A stretch of DNA of 64,000 nucleotides, taken from contig VXAU01004384.1 in assembly GCA_013399695.1 (NCBI GenBank), positions 482,019-546,018 on the forward strand, read 5' to 3'. The stretch's first letter is position 1. Every line of letters starts with the position of its first letter. Below are positions 60,625-64,000 of this stretch, in pieces. The notes beneath the pieces are model-generated. The model was not told where the DNA came from. It saw only the letters and a program-made list of their open reading frames with translations, and ran no database searches. The stretch is from Formicarius rufipectus. Lineage: Eukaryota; Chordata; Aves; Passeriformes; Formicariidae. The position numbers and the translations under genes were made by a program.

Positions 60625-60865
60625 GCTCTTCCAAACTCATCTAAATTACATCAATAACAGAGCGCACTCTTTAATGAGCTCTCAACTTTAAAGACTTGAA
60701 GGATATTAACAAGCCGCTTGACAAATGGTGCTTAGAAGCACATTAAAGACGCTGCTAATGGAGCGCATAATGACGGCTAATTTTCGATCAGATATAAATT
60801 AGAGCCCCAACAGTTATTTGCCTTAAGGACTTTATGTAAATGATCCTGTTCTGTATAAACGGGGA
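60625..60865. promoter_or_regulatory. Strong candidate ultraconserved-type element
   Basis: A sharply bounded AT-rich block of about 240 bp sits between CpG-dense sequences. It is packed with ordered cores: ACATCAATAACAG, CTTTAATGAGCTC, GGATATTAACAAG, CTGCTAATGGAG, CATAATGACGGCTAATTTTC, GATATAAATTAG and TTTATGTAAATGATC (HOX/CDX-type TTTATG beside an octamer-like ATGTAAAT). It has almost no low-complexity sequence and no useful frame. A TATAAA lies at 60,854-60,859 just before the next CpG-rich run, so a plus-strand start there is conceivable. Conservation is inferred, not measured. Confidence 0.5.
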
Positions 60866-61340
60866 GGCGAGCCCAGCCCAGCCCCGCCGCGCCGGCGAGC
60901 GGTGCCACTGCAGCCCGACGGGGCGCGCAGCCCCCCGGCCCCACCGCCGCGCAAACACCGCGGGGCTGCGCCCGCACGGCGACACCGCGGCCCCCGCACC
61001 GCGGGCGCCCGGGTTTCCTGGGGTGGGAGGAGGCCGAAGGCTCGTCTCGCTCCGGGGCTGGTCGCGGGGGAGGACAGTGCCCAGCGCCCGCTAGGGTCCC
61101 AGCCCGCCCCGGCCGGGCGGCGCTGCGCCCCGCGGAGGGCTGGGGCAGGGGCGGGGGCACATCTGCGAAGCCACATCCGGCGCACACACACGCGGTCCTA
61201 GAGCTGTCCCACCTGCCGCCCGGCGCGCTGCGGGGGCCTCTCTTTCTCCGTTGTTTTGGTTCGGGGGTTAGGGCGAGTTTTGGGGCAAGTTTTTTTTGTT
61301 TGCTTGGGTTTGTTTTGTTTTCTAGTTCTTGCTTTTAATT

Positions 61341-61388
61341 TTCTTTCTCTCTCTCTTTTTTTTTTTGTTTTGTTTTGTTTTGTTTTGT
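61341..61388. repeat. Polypyrimidine tract followed by (GTTTT)n
   Basis: TTTCTCTCTCTC and a T run (61,341-61,366) are followed by four to five GTTTT units to 61,388. It is simple sequence inside GC-rich DNA. Confidence 0.85.
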
Positions 61389-62084
61389 CAACAAGTGCCA
61401 GCTGGGGGCCCGGCCCCAGGAAGGCGTGACCTGCCCCACGCAGGGGCCGCGGCTCCAGCCCGCCCACCCCCGGTCCTGCCCGACATCCGGGATGCTCCCG
61501 CACGGAAAAGCCGTGTCAGCAGGTCAGCAACGCCCCCGCCGTGGGAAGGGGGTCTCACCTGTCTCGGGGAACGCGCGGATTTTCCTTGGGTTTTTTTTTT
61601 GGCCGGCAGGTCGTGATTCATATTCTGTCCCCCACCTCCCCACCCCGCTGACTTACGAGGTATTCTCCTCTTCCCTCCAAAATCCTCATTTACCTTAGCG
61701 GGGCTCACTGAACCACAGCTGCGGGGCATGTTCACCTCCTGCGTCACCAGGCTCCCTCCTCGGGGAGGGCTCGAGGGTCTCTCCTGCCAAAACAGCAATA
61801 ACAATGAAGGAGGGAGGGGAACGTTTGTCCCCCCATCCTCCCCGGCCCGGTTACCGCGCCGGGACCATAAACCAACCAGGCTGACCTGGGAACGGGCGAC
61901 TGCTGGGGTGTCCCCCGAGAGAGGATTTGGGGAGAAAAAGCGACGACCCGCCCCCATCCTTACCGGCGGGCCGGGGCGGGAAGGGGCGCGGAGGGCACCA
62001 CCGGGGGCCGTACTCACCCGGGCGGCCCCGGGGCTGCGCCTCCTGCTCCGCGCTCGCTGCCCCGATCCATCGATTTGTTCCTGG

Positions 62085-62305
62085 AAGAACGCGGCGCATT
62101 CTTATAGCAGCTACGAGCAATTAATATTGCATTAACCCTATTTAAAAAAAAAAAAAAATTTCTGTCCCATATCTAACACTTTCAGTGAGATCTGTTGATG
62201 GCCTCAATATGACTAGCATAATTGTCTAGCATCAGGTCTTGGCAGAGACAAGGAAGATATCTAGCCCTATNACGTCGGAGAAATAAAAATTTATATAAAC
62301 CAAAT
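62085..62305. promoter_or_regulatory. AT-rich island (candidate conserved element) containing an N
   Basis: The block contains GCAATTAATATTGCATTAAC, a 15-A run (62,144-62,158), CAATATGACTAGCATAATTG and AATAAAAATTTATATAAAC. An undetermined base is present at 62,271. It is flanked by CpG-rich DNA on the left. It resembles a conserved enhancer, with a homopolymer that is probably not conserved. Confidence 0.4.
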
Positions 62306-62325
62306 AAAAAAAAAAAAAAAAAAAA
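62306..62325 (+). repeat. Poly-A tract (20 A)
   Basis: Twenty uninterrupted A residues follow CCAAAT. I found no associated retroposon body or target-site duplication. Confidence 0.9.
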
Positions 62326-62469
62326 GGAAGGGGGAAAACCCGCACCCCGGCAAAGCCATCTATTATTAACGCGAGGGTAATTGGAGACCCGAGACGTGGG
62401 TATGTGCGTGTCGTGGGGCAAGGCAGGCAAACACAGGCGTGACAGTGTGGCGGGAAGGAAGGGGAGCCG

Positions 62470-62725
62470 AGGGGGGCTAATATTTAATTTCAGGTCTGTG
62501 GTTTTCTAATTCGAGATTAAAAGCAGTCACGTCTTTGAAGCCAGACACTTGGTGTAAATGTACAGTTAAAATATTCTATTCCACAGTCCCCAGACAGAGC
62601 TCTGCTACTCCCAGGCTTCATTAAATTTTAATTATCATCCCAGACTGGAGCAAGGAAAGAGGGGGAAGACTGTCCACCTAATTGCAATTGATAAAGGCAA
62701 AGAAGGCGAGATATTTTTCCTTGCC
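62470..62725. promoter_or_regulatory. AT-rich island (candidate conserved element)
   Basis: This unique block runs from GGGCTAATATTTAATTTC to about GGCGAGATATTTTTCC. It includes TTTTCTAATTCGAG, TTCATTAAATTTTAATTATC and CACCTAATTGCAATTGATAAAG, with several TAAT/ATTA cores and a GATAA. No frame or repeat is present. The enhancer-like call is inference. Confidence 0.45.
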
Positions 62726-62737
62726 GTGCACGCACAG

Positions 62738-62762
62738 CAGTTGTTTTTGTTGTTGTTGTTTT
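62738..62762. repeat. (GTT)n-like tract
   Basis: TTGTTTTTGTTGTTGTTGTT is a short T-rich triplet repeat next to the preceding element. Confidence 0.75.
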
Positions 62763-63179
62763 AATGCGGGCAAAGCCCGGCGAGTGCAGCGTGAGCATCT
62801 CCACCGATAGATCTGCTGTTTACAAAAGATGCACGTGAGGGAAAGCCGGAAAATGATGATATAGATGGGTGTTGGGGGGAAGGGGGGTGCATTAGCTCTT
62901 GGAGGATCTGGCGAAAGATCAGCGAAAGAGACAGGGACTCTCATTAGAGCTCGTCAGCTTATTGTCTCCCAAAACAAAGCCCGCCAGTGCCTCAGCCTTT
63001 CCCGGCCCGGCAGCGGAGGGGCTGCCCTGGCGCCCTCCCCGATTCTCTCGGATCCCAGGCACCTCTGCTCCCCCATGTACCACACCACCCCCCGGCTCTT
63101 CCATGCCTTTTCGTTTGTTAATAATGTGCAAGTGTAGGACAGGCAGGTACTGGGAGAAGTCGACTAATTGCCCCAAGTT

Positions 63180-63560
63180 TTTAATCTGGGAAACTAGAGA
63201 GCGATCTATCTCCGGGCAGTAAAAGGTAAAAAATAAAACCCGCAGCGTTTGCTTTCTAAGCAGCTTCCTATTATCACATCGCCACTTAATTTTATTTCCA
63301 TTCTCTCCAAGTTAAATAGAAAGCCGAGCTCACAGGGGAGCTGCCATGTGCCTACAGACTGGGGATGTCAAGCAGAGAGACTCACTGTGCAAAGTTAATT
63401 TCAATTCCCGAGGAGGATTTCACATTCTCGCTCGTTCTGACCCACAGTAATTAGCTGAGATAACTAATGATTACTTACTTATTCCTTGTAATTATCTGGA
63501 TTTAATAATTCGCTGTGTAATTTATTAATTCCCCCGTAATAGCCTTTAAGTGAATGGCTC
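63180..63560. promoter_or_regulatory. Homeodomain-site-dense candidate conserved element
   Basis: The block is AT-rich between GC-rich flanks. Its right part is exceptional: between 63,448 and 63,542 there are at least eight TAAT/ATTA cores, including TAATTAG (63,448), the palindromic TAATGATTA (63,465-63,473), GTAATTATCTGG, TTTAATAATTCGC, GTAATTTATTAATTCC and CCGTAATAGCC. The left part has GGTAAAAAATAAAACC, CCTATTATCACATCGCC, TTAATTTTATTTCC and GTTAATTTCAATTCCC. It is non-coding in all frames. This is a typical developmental enhancer or promoter-proximal conserved sequence by texture; the regulator and target gene are unknown. Confidence 0.5.
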
Positions 63561-63778
63561 ATTTAAGAGGGCGAAGCGGCGGTTCAGAGGCTGTTCGCCG
63601 CTTGCTGCCTGCGCCTGCTGACGGTCTTGGGGGGCTCCCTCCTCCTTTCGGGGGTCCGACTGACCCCTGCTCCCGCCGAGCTGGCTCACCCTGGCCCCCT
63701 GACTCAGTTTTCCTGCCTTTTTCTGCCCTACCTCCCCCCTCAGAACGACCCCCGCGGAGTCGCGGCAACCCAGCCCTC

Positions 63779-63810
63779 GGGGAGGGGGCAGCGTGGGGGT
63801 CTCGGCGGGG
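63779..63810 (+). other. Canonical G-quadruplex pattern
   Basis: Four tracts (GGGG, GGGGG, GGGGG, GGGG) are separated by loops of 1, 6 and 7 bases. Confidence 0.7.
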
Positions 63811-63957
63811 CGCACAGAGGTGCGCAGAAGGACAGCGCCACCCCTCCCAAAAGAGCTGGCAGCCCCGGCCGCGGCTGGGGGGGAAGGCAACCCACTCTGC
63901 GCGCCCGCGATACTGAACCGCGTCACTGCGGGAGCAGCGACGGCAACGACAGCCACA

Positions 63958-63989
63958 GGGGCTGGCAGGGGCCGCGGGGAGGGCGGGGG
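63958..63989 (+). other. Canonical G-quadruplex pattern, five G tracts
   Basis: GGGG, GGGG, GGGG, GGG and GGGGG are separated by loops of 6, 4, 1 and 1 bases. The short loops predict a stable fold. Confidence 0.75.
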
Positions 63990-64000
63990 TCGTCTGGGCA

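Larger units (their letters stand above)
59640..62090. promoter_or_regulatory. CpG-island-like GC-rich block
   Basis: Composition changes sharply here. From about 59,820 CpG dinucleotides become frequent (for example CCGGGGCGACCGCTGCGGG near 59,880, and dense runs at 60,150-60,300 and 60,880-61,150), and GC stays high to about 62,080, interrupted only by AT-rich islands. GGGCGG/CCGCCC Sp1-type cores are common. Long open frames run on both strands (179 codons plus at 59,795-60,334; 209 codons minus at 61,388-62,017), but they lack domains and overlap each other, so I treat them as compositional. The likely role is promoter or CpG-island territory of a developmental gene or its antisense RNA. 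Confidence 0.6.
63560..64000. promoter_or_regulatory. CpG-rich block at right edge, likely start of another CpG island
   Basis: GC and CpG rise again (for example CCCCGCGGAGTCGCGGC near 63,750 and CGCGCCCGCGATAC near 63,899) and continue to the end of the window. Both strands show open frames of 120-136 codons without domains, so coding is not supported. Two canonical G-quadruplex patterns lie here. The window cuts the block, so its right boundary and any promoter are outside view. Confidence 0.55.

Noticed and set aside
60625..60865. Assigning the neighbouring gene by name from the AT islands
   Set aside because: The texture fits many developmental transcription-factor loci. I could not match the sequence confidently to any one from memory, so no symbol is given.
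61388..62017. 209-codon open frame on the minus strand in the CpG-rich block
   Set aside because: It has Gly/Pro/Arg/Ala-rich composition, no recognisable domain, and competing long frames on the opposite strand over the same bases. This is what GC-rich, stop-poor DNA produces by chance. Conservation of the reading frame would change the verdict.
62306..62325. 20-A tract as the tail of a plus-strand processed gene copy
   Set aside because: The preceding sequence is an AT-rich unique island without coding similarity, and no flanking duplication was seen.
63546..63956. 136-codon frame on minus and 120-codon frame on plus near the right edge
   Set aside because: They are mutually overlapping frames explained by base composition, with no domain, and the start is not distinguishable.
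1..64000. Endogenous retrovirus or LTR remnants
   Set aside because: No paired LTR, primer-binding site, polypurine-tract/LTR junction or retroviral protein motif was recognised by eye.

Overview
This looks like intergenic DNA from a bird, or possibly another sauropsid. Five stretches read as CR1-family LINE copies of clearly different ages. A sixth stretch matches, from memory, an old repeat shared by turtles, crocodilians and birds. Interspersed repeats are otherwise sparse, and I recognise no Alu, L1, LTR or tRNA-derived SINE. I could not support any intact protein-coding exon, tRNA, rRNA or known microRNA. Open frames in the AT-rich part are short. The longer ones in the last 4.5 kb are what a GC-rich, stop-poor sequence gives on every frame.

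Layout. Positions 1 to about 59,600 are AT-rich and CpG-poor and behave like a gene desert. Within this stretch are CR1 relics (about 9.6, 13.4, 16.9-18.5, 31.6, 43.9 and 46.3 kb), the old amniote repeat (about 28.0-28.85 kb), and a striking polypurine minisatellite with a 21-bp period (30,131-30,422). It also holds several short simple repeats and a handful of unique stretches whose composition suggests conserved non-coding enhancers (about 7.4-8.0, 14.1-14.5, 14.9-15.6, 40.25-41.37, 42.6-42.95, 49.5-49.8 and 54.4-54.6 kb). The first of these carries a perfect palindromic MEIS/TGIF-type site, TGACAGCTGTCA.

From about 59,640 to the end the sequence changes abruptly. GC-rich, CpG-dense DNA with G-quadruplex patterns alternates with discrete AT-rich islands packed with TAAT/ATTA homeodomain cores (about 59.96, 60.3, 60.63-60.86, 62.09-62.30, 62.47-62.72 and 63.18-63.56 kb). 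In vertebrates this texture is typical of the CpG-island and conserved-element cluster next to a developmental transcription-factor gene. The most economical reading is that the window is the distal regulatory domain of such a gene, with its promoter region at or just beyond the right edge. I cannot name the gene from sequence alone, and conservation is inferred here, not measured.

The most checkable observations are the regulatory block at the right end, the MEIS/TGIF palindrome at 7.9 kb, the 21-bp polypurine array, and the two deep-age repeat relics.
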